Origin: Telmatactis stephensoni | Taxonomy: Eukaryota; Cnidaria; Anthozoa; Actiniaria; Isophelliidae | Length of the DNA: 64,000 bases | Direction of reading: 5' to 3' | Assembly (NCBI GenBank): GCA_029948255.1 | Contig: JALIZF010001622.1 | Coordinates: 62,001 to 126,000 of the forward strand | Part shown: in pieces, positions 23,604-55,315 of the stretch | Layout of the letters: every line of letters starts with the position of its first letter | Position numbering within the stretch: position 1 is the first letter of the stretch | Translations under genes and position numbers: made by a program | Notes under the pieces: generated by a model | Database searches by the model: none | Told to the model about the DNA's origin: nothing | Seen by the model: only the letters and a program-made list of their open reading frames with translations

Positions 23604-26154
23604 CTGACTGAAAGAAAGAAAGAAAGAATGAAAGAGGGTCTGGATGGGGGATACAAATGTCAGTTGTCAGTTAAATTTTGGCCGTTTTGTCAGTTGTCAG
23701 TTAAATGGAAATTAATGATTAACAAAGGCCCTTTATTTATTTGTTATGGTATTTTTTCTTTCTAAGCCAGTTTTACGATCAAAATTTAGCAATTTGACAT
23801 CCACTTGAACTTTGTCGCATGACAACTGTCCCTGGGAAAGATGGGTTATGAGAAAAACGACTATTTTTTCCGATTTTGGTTGAATTGTCAGTTAAAAATA
23901 GGTTACACAAATGTCAGTTGTCATTTAAGTTTTAAGGCATTCGTTGGTTGTCGGTTAAATTTTGGGCCATTTGTTAGTTCAGTGTCAGTTAACCCCATAC
24001 AGACCCTCAGGAAAGAAAGAAAGAAAGGAAGAAAGGATCGATAAAAGAAACAATGAAAGAAAGAAAGAAAGATAGAAAGAAAGTAATATATATAAATAGA
24101 TAAAAAGAAAGAAAGTGAAGATGGAAAGAAAGAAAGATAGAAATAAATAAATAAACAAGCGTTAGTGCGTATGTAGGTGGTATTCTAGCTACGCCACTGA
24201 GGTTGCGCTTACCAAGCACCGTTTTTCCTCCTTTTAGCGATCCGCTATAAAACGGAAGAAAAATTGCTAGCATATGGTACTAAAAGAATTTTTAAATTCA
24301 AATTTTCTCTTATAGAAAAATAAATAAATAAAAAAAGAATCTGACACCAGTTATACCACACAGAATGCAGATTGGAAAAGTCAGGAAGGAGAGGTCGGAA
24401 AATGTGACATAAAGTCTGGACCCCATAGACGGAGAATTGGAAGACTAAAAAATGAATGGCTATTGCTATACAGAAAGAAAGAAAAAACTTCAAACACGTC
24501 AGTGCCTCATTTGTCAGCTCAAAGAAAAGAGAGAAAGTGCGTACCAGGATCATTATCATTCGACAAATTGCAAGTAGATAGCTTCCCGCCTTCGCTTAAC
24601 TTCAATTTTATCATGACGACCTCGGAGCGCATCTATTTTATGCAAATAAAGTGTTCAGTGCCACCTTCCCTAGCGCCAACATGACTAAATATTAATTTTT
24701 TTCAGTTCACTTTAATTGCGTTGATTCAATGACTCCATCCCCATTGTCAATACTTGCATCTAATATCAAGGTGAACACCTTTATAAGACGATTTTTTTGA
24801 GCTGTTGATGGGCACCACTCACTCAGTGATCTCATTTTTTATGATATTTCTAGCTATGTAGCTATGAAATTACAGGTAAAACCGCCAACCAATGATCATG
24901 AAATTACTGTCGATCGTTACAATCAGAAAATACGTACGTACAAACAATTATTCGGTACAGCGGTGTTACGGATAACGGGGTGTTTCCCTTGATACATTAT
25001 TCTCTCTGCTACAAAATTGTTAGTTAATCAGTACAAATATCTGGAGGACTTCAAAGATAACTTATCTCCTAAGCTATCAGTTCGAATTCGTTATAACTGA
25101 AGATGAGTTTTGAAAACGATCAATCAAGCACAAGATCGCTCCAAATTGCTACCTTACAGTAATTTATCGTTTTAATTTCTTATATGCATTTCACGGAACA
25201 TTTGTCGTAGCATCGAGATTGGTGTAATTTTTTTTTCTCGAATTTTAAAAATAATCCTAGAACAAGGTTATTCAAAACGGAGACACGGTATTGCTTGACA
25301 GTCATAAATGTAAAATCATAATACGATCAATATTCAGTTAATGATTTTTTATTTTTCAAAGCTATTGGTTTTATCGGGATGTAAATTTCACAGTTTTTAT
25401 TTCAAATAAAATCATCCATGTCTGCTTACCGTATATTGCGATTTTTTCGCACTGCAACTTTGTCGAATACCCTATTTCCTCACCAACAAATTAAATTTCA
25501 TTGTCTCTATTAACAACGACAGCCAAAGGACTATGTGACAAAGAAAACCGCCTGTGATATGCAACAAGATTAGCTAAATTTCCAATTTTTCCGTGAAAGG
25601 TTTTCCTACTGAAGAAATCATATTACCAATTGATTATTTCAAACTGTGGAATTTAATGTTTTTGGCCGTTTTGTGTTCATTGTCGGATTTTAATACGGAC
25701 AACCTCGCAAAGGATCAAAGGCCTTATACTGCATTTACTATATATTACATTGAAAAGGCGCCCTTTTGTTGTACTATTGATGGACCTTGGGCTCGTAGGA
25801 AGAAGATTTCTTCCGTAGCACACAGAGAAGATGAAAAAAGCTAATCGGTAGGAACAAAGGATTTTTTAGATATCACCTTACTTATTTACATCTTCAACAA
25901 TAGAAAGCGTTAAACGGAAGCAGGACGCAAACAGTTTTACATTTTGTATTTTATGAAAAACACCATCGCATATCATTTATCCACCGATATATTTCAGCAC
26001 ATATTTCACTACCGCGAAACGATACTTATGGCTTATCAAGGAAATTTACACTAACCAAATAAGCCCAACCCTGGCCATAGCTCTTTCATCCACTCGAAGA
26101 AAAAAGCTGTATGCTTTTTTCGTGGCCAACTATAATTCTTTTTAGCCTTTTCTA

Positions 26155-26226
26155 TGACGTCATTCCGTAAAAGTGATGAACACCACGACTCTCTTCAATG
26201 ATATATTGAAGCTTTTGATTGGCTCA
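26155..26226 (+). promoter_or_regulatory. Palindromic CRE and inverted CCAAT box upstream of PDE3
   Basis: TGACGTCA at 26155-26162 is a perfect cAMP response element about 200 bp before the PDE3 start codon. ATTGG at 26217-26222 is an inverted CCAAT box. Together they look like a promoter-proximal cluster; the transcription start is not visible. CREB/ATF binding is inferred from the motif only. Confidence 0.45.
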
Positions 26227-26361
26227 TCTTGGTTCTCCCATGATGCAGTGAGTGGTGTATCCTTCGCGGTTGCTCACAAACCAAAGGCTTCTTTTACCAA
26301 TATGTTGAATTTTTAGCAAAGAACGCTCCAATTATACTGGCGAAAATATCTCTAGCTGTCG

Positions 26362-45089
<18,728 letters not shown>

Positions 45090-45467
45090 ATTGTTAATCA
45101 GTGGTGACCAAAAATCTGTAAATATGCTGTGAATACTAAAAAGATGTAAAATAGAAGGGCAGTGTTGGTCCCATCCATAAGTTCCAGCAACATATAATGC
45201 ATTCAAGGTGGGAAAAAGAATATTGGTAATTTATATAAGGTCCCTAAAGCCTGAAATATTGATTATAGAGGTAGATATTGTGTAAATACTGTATAATAGG
45301 GGAAAATAACCCGAATATACTAGTTTGAGGTTAATGTATGCGACGTAGAAAATTTAAAAATATATTATTCCATGGAAATTAGGTGATAAGGTATTGTGAG
45401 ATTATCTTGTGCTGACAGTAGATGTAGATGCTGAGGCTTTGCTGCAGCAACATTGCTGTTGAATTGC

Positions 45468-45473
45468 AATAAA
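45468..45473 (+). terminator. Candidate poly(A) signal of PDE3
   Basis: AATAAA about 380 bp after the stop codon, just before the 80-bp satellite begins. It is the first such hexamer I noticed downstream; the cleavage site is not visible. Confidence 0.4.
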
Positions 45474-45484
45474 TTGTGTACTTG

Positions 45485-46010
45485 AGACCTGCAGCCGTTG
45501 CTTGTGCTATTGCATAGATCTGGCATGTTTCTGTGTGTTGCACTTAGAATGTCACCGTTTGTTCTCAAGATCTGCAGCAATTGCTTGTGGTATTGCAACT
45601 GGCATGTTCCCAGGTGTTGCTCCTTATAATTTTACATTGTGTGTTCAAGATCTGCAGCAATTGCTTGTGGTATTGCAACTGGCATGTTTCCAGGTGTTGC
45701 TCATTAGAATTGTACTTTGTGTGTTCAAGATCTGCAGCAATTGCTTGTGGTATTGCAACTGGCATGTTTCCAGGTGTTGCTCATTAGAATTGTACTTTGT
45801 GTGTTCAAGATCTGCAGCAATTGCTTGTGGTATTGCAACTGGCATGTTTCCAGGTGTTGCTCATTAGAATTGTACTTTGTGTGTTCAAGATCTGCAGCAA
45901 TTGCTTGTGATTTTACAACTGGCATGTTTCCAGATGTTGCTCGTTAGAGTTTTACTTTGTATGTTCAAGATAGGCAGCTGTTGCTTGTGATTTTGCAACT
46001 GCTTATGTGC
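45485..46010. repeat. 80-bp minisatellite
   Basis: About six to seven copies of an 80-bp unit (AAGATCTGCAGCAATTGCTT then GTGGTATTGCAACTGGCATG); the central units at 45646-45965 are nearly identical. As 80 is not a multiple of 3, chance frames on both strands repeat with an 80-residue period. Confidence 0.95.
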
Positions 46011-46135
46011 ATGGCATTGCAGACGTATGGAAGCATATCTGAAATCATTATCCAACAGCAACTTCCATGTCCAGCTAGTGCACATTTTGTATGTGACATT
46101 GCAAGAAAAATAGCTTGTGACATCTTACACCAAAT

Positions 46136-46298
46136 AGGGGCGGATCCAGGATTTTGCAAAGGTGGTGTCCCAAATGAGAGAGATGACGTCACATCCAAGA
46201 TGGTGGCCTCCTTACAATGGAATCTGATGACGTCTTCTCGTATGGCGCTAGGGGGGTGTCCGGTGCACCTATGGACACCCCCCTGGATCCGCCCCTGC
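46136..46298. mobile_element. MITE with AGGGGCGGATCCAGG termini
   Basis: AGGGGCGGATCCAGG at the left and CCTGGATCCGCCCCT at the right are exact inverted repeats, and GGTGTCC/GGACACC lie inside. CCAAAT is found on both flanks but slightly offset. Confidence 0.85.
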
Positions 46299-48281
46299 CA
46301 AATGCAAGTAGTGCCAATACAAGCATTGTTGAGCAGCATTGCTGTATTGTCTACATATAGGGCGCATTAAAAGCACTTAGAATTAGACTATAGGCATGAT
46401 ATACTACACATCGGAAATGTGTATTGTAATTGGTTTATTAGGGATTGTAAAAAAAGAAAATTGTAGATAAAGCTGTCAGAATATTATCTTAGGTAACAAA
46501 TATCATTCTTGTATTTGGAACATCACCTAAAAATGTTTTTTTTTTAAAGTTTTATAGAGTGATTTTTGTTTTCTTAACTAAAAATGAAAACTGCTACTCT
46601 TGCCTTCATTGTACTCCCCCTGGGATTGTACTATAAAAGTTTTTATCCTTCCAATATGGGTTTTCTTATTCCAGCGTTGTTAACTTTTCCAGGAGCTTAG
46701 TTTTGGGCCACTAGCAGTCTTGACAGAACTTCACGCCCGTTTTTTAAACTCATTTTTATGTTGTCCGAGACTGTGACGTTTTACCATAGCGAAATGGTCA
46801 CTAGAAGCAGTTAACAAAGCTTTCCTTAATTTATTTCTACATTTTTATTATTTTTTACCAGTTCTACCATTGTTACCTATGATGTAACTTAATTAACTTA
46901 TAATACATGTATATAATGCTTATCTGTGGACAGATAAAGTAAAATATGGTATTTCAAGAGTAATATATGTGTAAATGTAGACAAACTGCCCATACTGGTG
47001 AGGCCGGGGAATTGTAGAAGTAAAGGAGACTGTAAAAAAATGGTGTAATATTGTAGTAGAGAAAACTAGCTTCCTGGTTCAACATAATGTTCTTAATCTG
47101 TACAAAATGATCATGTTGATTGGGCTGTAATTGACCAATCAAAAATGAAAGTCTACTTTAAATTTCATTGGTCCAAAATGGACCAATCTCTAGCTTCGAA
47201 ATATTTCTCGATGTGATTGGCTCATTGTTAACCAATCATTTGCCGTGAATTGATATAGACCACATTCATTGTGGCAACGTACAACGGCACGTAACAATCA
47301 CTAGTTTCAGAGACGGAGTCTTTCTTTCTGGGGATATTTTGCTGCTTTAGGTTGAATTCTCCATAAAGAAAGCGCCAGAGCCTTAGGAACAAAAGGTTTA
47401 GTGGTGCAAATTATACACTGCAAGATGCTAGCATAGCAGTCTCACTGCCTTCGTGGTGCTAATACTGACCCAGATATATAAAGGCTTGCAGTGACCTTAT
47501 CTCCTTTGCAGTCGGGTTTTGGCAAAGCTGCTTTGCTAGTAACTACAGTGATTTCACTCAGTTGTCAATCTTCCCCTGAAACTGTTGAATTTCTCTTTTT
47601 ACTAAAGAGGGTAAAATCTGGCTGTCACCCAGTATTGGGTTAACTAATTATTGCCATACAAATGGGCTAAAAACAGGATGTTAACGATATAAAAGAGAAT
47701 GGTAACAAATCAAGACAATTATCACTTTATTTACCTCTACGGCACATGATAAAAGTCAGCTGTAGAAATCAGGGAGGTGCAAAACTATTAAAGCACCTCT
47801 AAATGTATTCTTGATTCCATCAAGATCATATTTCCTAAAGGTTATCCATCAGCTAAGTAGAGATGAATGAAGTCTTGAAGTTAACACTTCGGGGACTGTG
47901 CATTACAGTAATCTTATGCATGTAATCTGTACATATAATTACACTATCCTGTAAAATATGTGTATCAAAACGTCAAATTATTGAAATGTAATTAATAAAA
48001 TACATGCCAAGATGGAGCTGGTTGTCTTGGATGAAAATAAAGTTATAAAAGTATGAACTACGTCTTTGCGAGTAGACGTGTACTTACAACTATTCTTGCA
48101 ACGTTGCGCACAAGAGTAGAATTGCAGCGCGTTTAATTTGTCCATGCAGCTAGCCATGAATTGGAGAATTACTGTGCAATGTTGGACAAAACCTTTAGAC
48201 GCTTTCCCTGTTTGAGGTAAGGAAGTCACTCGCTTTGATTCCCCGCTCTCTTTGTAAAGACCTGTAGAGTCTGTCTTCTAG

Positions 48282-48550
48282 TGCTTGCGCACTAATTGGC
48301 CGGGGGACAATCGGAAACTGTACTTACAAACACACACACTACCACTACAATTTTATATTCTATGCATACAACAGGCTACTATATATAGTGCGTTTTTACT
48401 GAGGGACGAAAACCGGAGGATCTGGAGAAAAACCCTCGAAGCAAGAGAGAGAATAAACAAACTGAAGTCACGTGCTGCCCAATCCGGAAACCGAACCCGG
48501 GACGACAGAGGTGACAGACCGGCGCTTTAAACCGTCGGCCACCCTCCCTT
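48282..48550 (-). mobile_element. tRNA-derived SINE, copy 2
   Basis: Same family and strand as 4396-4678: GTGCTTGCGCACTAATTGG, ACTGAGGGACGAAAACCGGA and the complement of a B box (CCGAACCCGGGAC) followed by an A-box region (complement of AAACCGTCGGCCACC). Confidence 0.8.
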
Positions 48551-49709
48551 CCCTAGACACCTCCATTGATGAAGAATCTGAAACAACATTCAGAACAAGA
48601 CTATATGGGTGACATTTATGACCGTCTTTGAAAGCATTGAGTTATGACAGGAGAGCATAACCAGCAGAATGAAACTCCGATCCGCGCTCACTCTTACAAA
48701 ATCCTTCGACATCCGATTTGACGTGTCGCCCCGCACGCGCCGCACTAGACTGGTTCCATAAGTTGGTCTGTTCGCTCCTTGGGCTTCCGGTGGTGGTCGC
48801 TCGCACACATAGTTGAGCAACCCGCCTTGCGTACGTGACCCATGTACACAGGCTATTCAGCTGGTTATATGCTCTCCTTGTTAGGAGCATCTGTGACTGT
48901 AGTTCTGCGGGGATGCGTGCAACAAATCTTATCGGTGAGCATGTTTACACTTTTGATCGAAACGTTAAGACCGCACACACGAAACTTTTCCTGAAATACT
49001 TTGCACAACTCAGACTGATTCCAAAAGGCATGCAGCCTGTTTGCTCCTTGGGCTTCCTGTGGTGGTTGAGCAACCTAACGATATACAAAGGAGCAAAACC
49101 TACGACTTACGGAATCAGTCTTATATGCACTACTGTTATTTTGCAACATTTGCACAATGTTTGCGGGAGTAGAGTCAATTAATTAAGTTGTAGGAGTGGA
49201 CACTCGTTACAACTGTTGTTGCGCGCAACGTTACAGAAAAACGTTCTGCGTCCAATGCAGTGGGAGTTTTACTAGCGCAGACGCCAACGGTAATAGGGAG
49301 CTTAGCACGAGACGTTTTTGTCAACACAGACGTCACGCGTACATTTTTATAAATCATTTTTATCGTTCTCGTTCTCGCGCGCTAGAACGTCAGTTGGGGC
49401 TTTCTCACGTTGTAGATTTCATCTATGACGGCGCGCGCACGAACAAAAACGTGACTCTGTGGTCAACGAAACGTCGATTCCCCGACGAGGCATCACATGT
49501 GACTTGAGTTTGTTTGTTAACGTTTGTACACATGGCCCTGGTTGTGCGCTCAAACCAGTTGCGCGCATCGTTGCAATAAAAACTGCATCGTATGAAAACA
49601 CTGTTTTGTTTTTTAATGTAAATTCATACGCAGTGTGGTCTATTATTTCAAAGCATGCAATCTTCTTGCGCAAGCCTTCAGCACGATTCTGAGCTGTTAA
49701 GATGTTTAT

Positions 49710-50036
49710 TTATAAAATAATTGGCATATTACGCGTGCTCTGATTGGTCGAACAACCATGTGTGATTAGAGCACACACACATAGATGACGTCATCGAATC
49801 TTACGCGCGCTCTGATTGGTTGGAATGTTTCGATAAATATTATATAAAACAGATAGATTCCATTTTTCTGTGCGTGTGTACTCTAATCGATGCACAGAAG
49901 ACGTCAAAATGTGGTGAGAACAACAGTCACGCCACTCGACTTCGTCTCGTGGCGTACTTTTTTGTTCTCACCACATTGTGACGTCATCTGTGCATCGATT
50001 AGAGTACACACGCACGGAAAAATGGAATCTATTTGT
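49710..50036. mobile_element. Foldback element copy 2
   Basis: The core (TTCCATTTTTCTGTGCGTG... with ATCGATGCACAGAAGACGTC) and the flank (ATTACGCG-GCTCTGATTGG, twice) match 1-400; here the flank is on the left, so the unit is inserted in the opposite direction. Confidence 0.85.
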
Positions 50037-51569
50037 TAAATATATATGTGACCCCCTATCCGTGAGAAGGTGCTCACGCACACGAGTCAAGAAGTGGCGT
50101 ACCGTTTCATACATGTTTCGGTAACTACATTTGCTATCTTCAGTAGTGGGGCGATTTACTGTTTTGTTTGTATGTTTGTTTGCTTGTTTGTTTTGTTTTG
50201 TTTTGCACCTATCTGTTTTGTTTTGTAGCTTTCTTCGGCCCATTTGGATTTATTTACTGGTTCAAAATTGAAATTCAGAAAGGTTGATTTTTTAACAAAA
50301 CGATTATTAGCTAGATGTTTTGAAAAAAAAATGAAAAAGGAATAAGCTTAGGTTTGATAGACATACTTTTCTAAATCACAGGAAAAATAGCTGGCTTTTC
50401 TTGTAACATGTAGATTTACGTAAGGTTGTCATTAAAGCTAGAAACAGAGAAAAGTATTCAAAACTTCATGATGCATTCTAGTCAGTAATCGAAACTCGAT
50501 ATTACATAGACAATTTGTCCGTACGTCCAGACAAAAAAGACGACACAGAAAAATCGTCTCAACAGACGATGAAGACGAGGCTACGTCCTGTTTTAACACT
50601 AGGTATATGACGATTTCTCCGTCTGTAACGACTTGTCTGTACTGTAAATCTGTCTGTCATTTAACGACCAATAAGTGAGATGGACTGTAGAGCGCAAATT
50701 TGACAAGCAGAAATCGCACTATTTTCACAGATAAAGCTGATTTCTGTTGTTGATCACGTGATATTATAAAATACGCAATTGACAACCTTTAAAATGATTT
50801 TATCAAAAACAGATCAGGTGTAACTAAAAATACTGAAGGTAAAAGAAAAAGGTAAAACCGAAGTACTAAAACTGAAAAAAAGAAAGAAAGAAAAAAAGAC
50901 GGCGTCTCCGACAAGGCTCGAACCTGTAACACCTACGTATGCACCCCCGGAAGCAAAGTGACAAAATAAATAAGTATTTAAAAAAAGGAAAAAAAAGTAG
51001 ATTTAAATTTTGGGACGATTCTTCCGAGACATTCATAGAAGCTGAGACATCGAATCGACTTACGTTATGGATGAAGATTTCGGCCCCATCCACGCTATCC
51101 CGGTGCTACATATAACAGTTGCCTTAGCCCGAAGGCCAGGGAGGGAGACGATATCCGGACCCTAATCCATACCTTTAGATATCACCGTAGACCGCTGCGC
51201 TATCTAGACACTAAGTGAATATAATGTCTAATCGGGGTAGTCTATTCGGCGAAGTTTCATTATAATGCTAATACCTTTGTCACTTCCACTGTAACCGCTA
51301 TTTCACATTTTCATTTCTATATCTATTTTTAGGTTGCAGGAACTTCTTTATATTAACCCCCTGGGTTGTAATCCTGCAACCTTCCACCTTTTTCTTCTTC
51401 TTTTGTCTAACTTGTAACTGTTTTCGTGGTAAATAAAAAACCTTGAACCTTGTCATAGGTCCTTAGGGAGAGGTCATAACCAATCAAAGTCCAATCATCT
51501 AAATAATGAATTTATATATAATAGAACAGTAAATAAAAGAATAAATTTTCGTGAACATTTTTTAGTGCA

Positions 51570-51720
51570 TCAAGCCTCTTGGTCATGTCAAGCAGTTGCT
51601 CACTCTGTTTATCTCGATCAGTGTGCGTCACTGAAGATTTCTAACTAATTACTTATCAGACGAAGGCCGCTGGCTTGAAACATCAGTAAGTAGTTTATTA
51701 GTACCTTTTTGAAACGCGGT
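51570..51720 (+). repeat. Retroelement-like 3' region with hammerhead-like core
   Basis: ATCAGACGA at 51655-51663, a short stem AGGCC-GCT-GGCTT and GAAAC at 51677-51681 resemble the order of a hammerhead core (CUGANGA, stem II, GAAA) seen in Penelope-like elements. The core has A in place of the expected U and no clear stem I, so it is probably a decayed copy or a chance match. Confidence 0.25.
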
Positions 51721-52036
51721 TTATAAACCTTCGACATGATTTATGCTTTATTATTAGTTTGTAAGCCTTATGCCCGCGAGCAAGCTAATGTCCGTTTAAA
51801 GTTGTATATGTTTGAACGTAATTTTATATTTTGACTCGGCTGGCCCCTGCATTTAAATTTACATAAAATTAAAGATTAAATACTATATTTGGCGTTGGTA
51901 GTTCCTTTAGCAAAAGATAATATTCCAGGAAGCTGACGATGCGCTCTTTAGGACTCCCTCTCTCCACCAGTGCTCCATTTTAAGAGTTATTTATCAGAAA
52001 CCCGCGCACTAACCAACTAAGCTACACTTGCTCCTA

Positions 52037-52385
52037 TTAAAGTGCTACTTGGACGAAAATCCATGAAAATTAAAGAATGGCTTAAAATATTACGTAATTT
52101 TTGCTTAATGAATCCAACAGTCACCATGAAGCAACATTTTCTTTGCATTCAAAAGAAACAGGTAGAAACTGTCAAGTATTCAAGCTTTCAAATTGTGTAT
52201 GTATGACGTCATACAACTTATTGTTCTTTAAGATTTTGAATGATAATTTCTCTATAATGAGGGACATTTATCGCAAAACTCAAACGATGATGGCCTAGTT
52301 TTTCGGCTATGTTCATCTTCAGAAAGAAATAATCAGTTTTAGTCGGTTTTGAATATAACCGATTTTCGTCCAAGTGGCCCTTTAA
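52037..52385. mobile_element. TTAA-flanked MITE, copy 2
   Basis: Nearly identical to 17815-18168 (same direction) with few substitutions; the CRE palindrome GTATGACGTCATAC is kept. Flanking TTAA on both sides. Confidence 0.9.
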
Positions 52386-52944
52386 ATATCCTAAAAAAGA
52401 CCGAAAATTCAGGACGAAGAATATTTCGCGAGACTTAATTTTCGTGATTTGATAGAAAACATAAGGAACGTACTGTATATATCCCCACTGTTTACCTAAA
52501 TTTCGTGGAGAGGCGAAAACTGACTAGGAATGTTTCCCTTAACTTGATTTTCACGATTTGACAGAAAAGTTGTGTCACAAGGAATAAAATTTTCATCTCG
52601 TCTCAGAATGTTTGCCAATTTTCAATTGATTAATTTTAAGTAATGGTCCGAGTAAGGGGTAGGTAACTTTCTATTGTTCTGCAGCAATTTTAACATATAC
52701 CCACATAAGAATGTCTTGCGTGGTTTTCAGATTGATCATATATATTAACCTGTGGATAACATTTTTATAATAATGTGCAAAAACCCTGTTTTGAAACAAG
52801 GTTTCTTTTGTTTGTTCAGTTCAGTTCAGTACTAAAAGATCTCGTCCAGTATAATCATAAGCGCGCAAAACAATAGCCAAGAGACGCTTGCAATTGAATT
52901 GCCATGTTCTTCATATAAAAATTTTGCAATGCTAAAAAGGATGC

Positions 52945-53190
52945 ATGTTACACGGATCGATTCGATTTTCCGCGCAACACCTTGGTCAATTGATAATTTT
53001 GCGTAAAAAGTTTTGAAAATTCATATCCGCAAACATTTGGAACATGCTCACTAAGCACAAATATTGCTAAAAATAGCTGCGTTTTGTATTTTCCACGGCA
53101 TAAACTTTACTGATAAACGGGCAGCAATTTGTTGCGCGGAAAATTGTTGTTGCGAATCGGACCCGTGTGTAACATCACCGGCTTAAAACT
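52945..53190. mobile_element. Diverged MITE related to 7430-7663
   Basis: TGTTACACGGATCGATTCG and TTTTCCGCGCAACA at the left are inverted to TGTTGCGCGGAAAA and CCCGTGTGTAACA at the right. Confidence 0.6.
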
Positions 53191-54174
53191 AAAAAACTTT
53201 CTTGAGGAGGGAATAAGACATTGAATAAAATAGAAAAAATGCGCAAACAGATTTTTAGCTTCGACCAATCTGCATTCTTCGTCCGGTTGGTTGCCTACTT
53301 TTTACTCTAATATATATTTACTACTCTTACTATATTGACAACAATTTGAAGTTCTACGATTGGCTGACAATATGGGGCGATTCTTAATGATCTGGTGAAA
53401 CTTATAACGTCTTACTATAAATCAAACACAGAAAGTTAAATCAAAGATTAAGAATTATACATATAGGTAAGATTAGGTAACAAAAGTGAAGGGCTCCCAA
53501 TATTATAAGAATATCCAAAAAGTAGTTAGAAATAAATGAGGAGAAAGGTAGTAAAGTAAGTTTAATTATATAGTCAATTGAAAAAACGTTGTCGGGTTTA
53601 AAAACATAGAACATATAGATGATGGTATAATGATGCTTGGGATGTGAATAATTACATTCTGATTTATTCATTTACGCTGTGCCTTCGATACAAAATGCTG
53701 AAAAAACGTATGCAGGGCCTGCGTTGGCGGGCCGTTTGGCTTCGAATTTTTATCGGTTGCAGCATAAATGAATAAATCAGAATATAATTATTCACCGATC
53801 CCATGCACCATTTCGGTCTCAGCTTCTATGTTCTATGTTTTTAGACCCGACAACGTTTTTTCAATTGACTATATATAGGGCGAATAACCAGGTGAAAATG
53901 CAAGAATAGGTGGGACTATCCTCTAAGGCTAAGCTTGTAACAATCGTGTGAACAGACAACTAACCTTATCGATAACCTGATGTCAAGCAAGAGACAAAAA
54001 GTCTGCCGTAAGGTTCCTGTTCAGTTTTCCCGCAACTCAAAGATAAATTAACGAGTCGGTGGTTCCATTAAAATGTCAGTGAAAATCCAAAGATTATTGA
54101 CAAACGTTTCTCAATATGTCAGTTTCGTTTTATTATTATTATTGTTCAGTTTCTCGTAGTATTCATATGTTGAT

Positions 54175-54505
54175 TAGAGCGGTTTTCGTATTAGAGCGGT
54201 TTTCGTATGAGTGGGAAACTGACCGTACCAGTTACGGTCAATGTACGGTACAGTTACGGCAGGAATTTCGAATGCTTTTATAAACATTACGGTACTGACA
54301 CGGTCACGGTACGGTACGGTCAGTTTCCCACTCATACGAAAATCGCTCTAGTGGGAAACTGACCGTACCATGCAGTTACGGTCATTGCACGGTACGGTTA
54401 CGGCAGGAATTTCGAATGCTTTTATAGAAATAATATAATACGGTACTGATACGGTCACGGTACGGTACGGTCAGTTTCCCACTCATACGAAAACCGCTCT
54501 AAATA
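54175..54505. mobile_element. Tandem dimer of a TCGTATGAGTG hairpin element
   Basis: Two head-to-tail copies, each with AGAGCGGTTTTCGTATGAGT or GTGGGAAACTGACCGTACC at the left, GGCAGGAATTTCGAATGC in the middle and GGTCAGTTTCCCACTCATAC at the right. The copies share one AGAGCG/CGCTCT junction at 54345-54360. Confidence 0.85.
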
Positions 54506-54774
54506 AAAACATTTCCTAGTTGACAATTTCGTCTCTCGTACATATATAGAAAGCCAAATGATGCGGTTTGTTGGAATATTGGAATATAAGTTATGATTGA
54601 GTTAGAATTATTAGGTTTTTTCGTATTTTAGTCAAGGAAGACCAAAGCAATATATTTATGTTTCGTCTCAACGTTTTTGAAACGCTAGGAAATGGGAAAT
54701 AGCTAAGTGACATGTCCAGTCTTCACGCTCAGGCCGACACTTAACTCGTCAAATTTCGTACCCTTGTATATACC

Positions 54775-54893
54775 TAGCCTCCTCCGCAGGCAACCTTTTG
54801 GGCTTCCTGTGCGCCTGGTGTCCAGGCCACTACGTGTCTTTAACACAGGAGGCCCAAAGCGAAAAAGCGAACAGTTGCCTGCGGAGGAGGCTA
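54775..54893. mobile_element. MULE-type MITE with TAGCCTCCTCCGCAGGCAAC ends
   Basis: Terminal inverted repeat TAGCCTCCTCCGCAGGCAAC is exact at both ends; inner pair TTGGGCTTCCTGTG/CACAGGAGGCCCAA. GTATATACC flanks both sides (54766-54774, 54894-54902), a perfect 9-bp duplication. Confidence 0.9.
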
Positions 54894-54965
54894 GTATATA
54901 CCGAAGGCTTCATTGGAAAAAAGATACCCCTTTTATAAAGAAATGTGCCTCCAGCGTGCAAGGAT

Positions 54966-55315
54966 GACAGGGCGGAAAAACTTTTAATAGCCTCTCATTA
55001 TAGACACCATAGGTTTTAAAGGCTCAATATTTTGCATACAAGCCGTTTCACAAACAACAAAATATCAAATAGTACCAAAATCTGGTGCATGCGTCTGAGA
55101 TATAATGCCATGTACTTTGGAAGAGGTAACATTTTGATCAGCAGAAAAATTGTTTTAATAAATATCCCCGCTAAGCTTTACTGTAACGTCACAAGGTTTT
55201 GTAAAATGTTTTTACTAAAGCCAGCAAAAGTGCAGCAGTTACTGTTTTTCATGCTTCATTATCATTTTATGAAAAAATTATAAAAACAGCTGCTTAGCTG
55301 TTTTTCCGCTATGTC
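54966..55315. mobile_element. MULE-type MITE homologous to 41415-41760
   Basis: Ends GACAGGGCGGAAAAAC and (complement) GACATAGCGGAAAAAC. TGCAAGGAT flanks both sides (54957-54965, 55316-55324), a perfect 9-bp duplication. The inside shares TATAATGCCATGTACTTTGG and AACATTTTGATCAGCAGAAA with the PDE3-intron copy. Confidence 0.92.

Larger units (their letters stand above)
23009..26361. other. Head-to-head gap between CARF and PDE3
   Basis: The CARF promoter side (23009-23290) is non-repetitive and GC-richer. Then come (GAAA)n at 23306-23482, (ATTG)n at 23547-23603, a GTCAGTTGTCAGTTAAAT minisatellite at 23657-23992 and more (GAAA)n to 24135. From 24200 to 26100 I see no gene or clear repeat; the right end is the PDE3 upstream region. 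Confidence 0.6.

Noticed and set aside
24463..24684. 73-residue plus-strand frame in the CARF-PDE3 gap
   Set aside because: No splice context, start context or similarity; within chance length for AT-rich DNA.
45502..45947. Overlapping frames on both strands with a CGIATGMF / LEHTKYNSNEQHL repeat
   Set aside because: By-product of the 80-bp minisatellite; all frames are equally open and the units vary without regard to codons.
46136..46298. hAT assignment with an 8-bp duplication for the AGGGGCGGATCC MITE
   Set aside because: CCAAAT occurs on both flanks, but the copies do not abut the ends equally, so the duplication and superfamily cannot be fixed from one copy.
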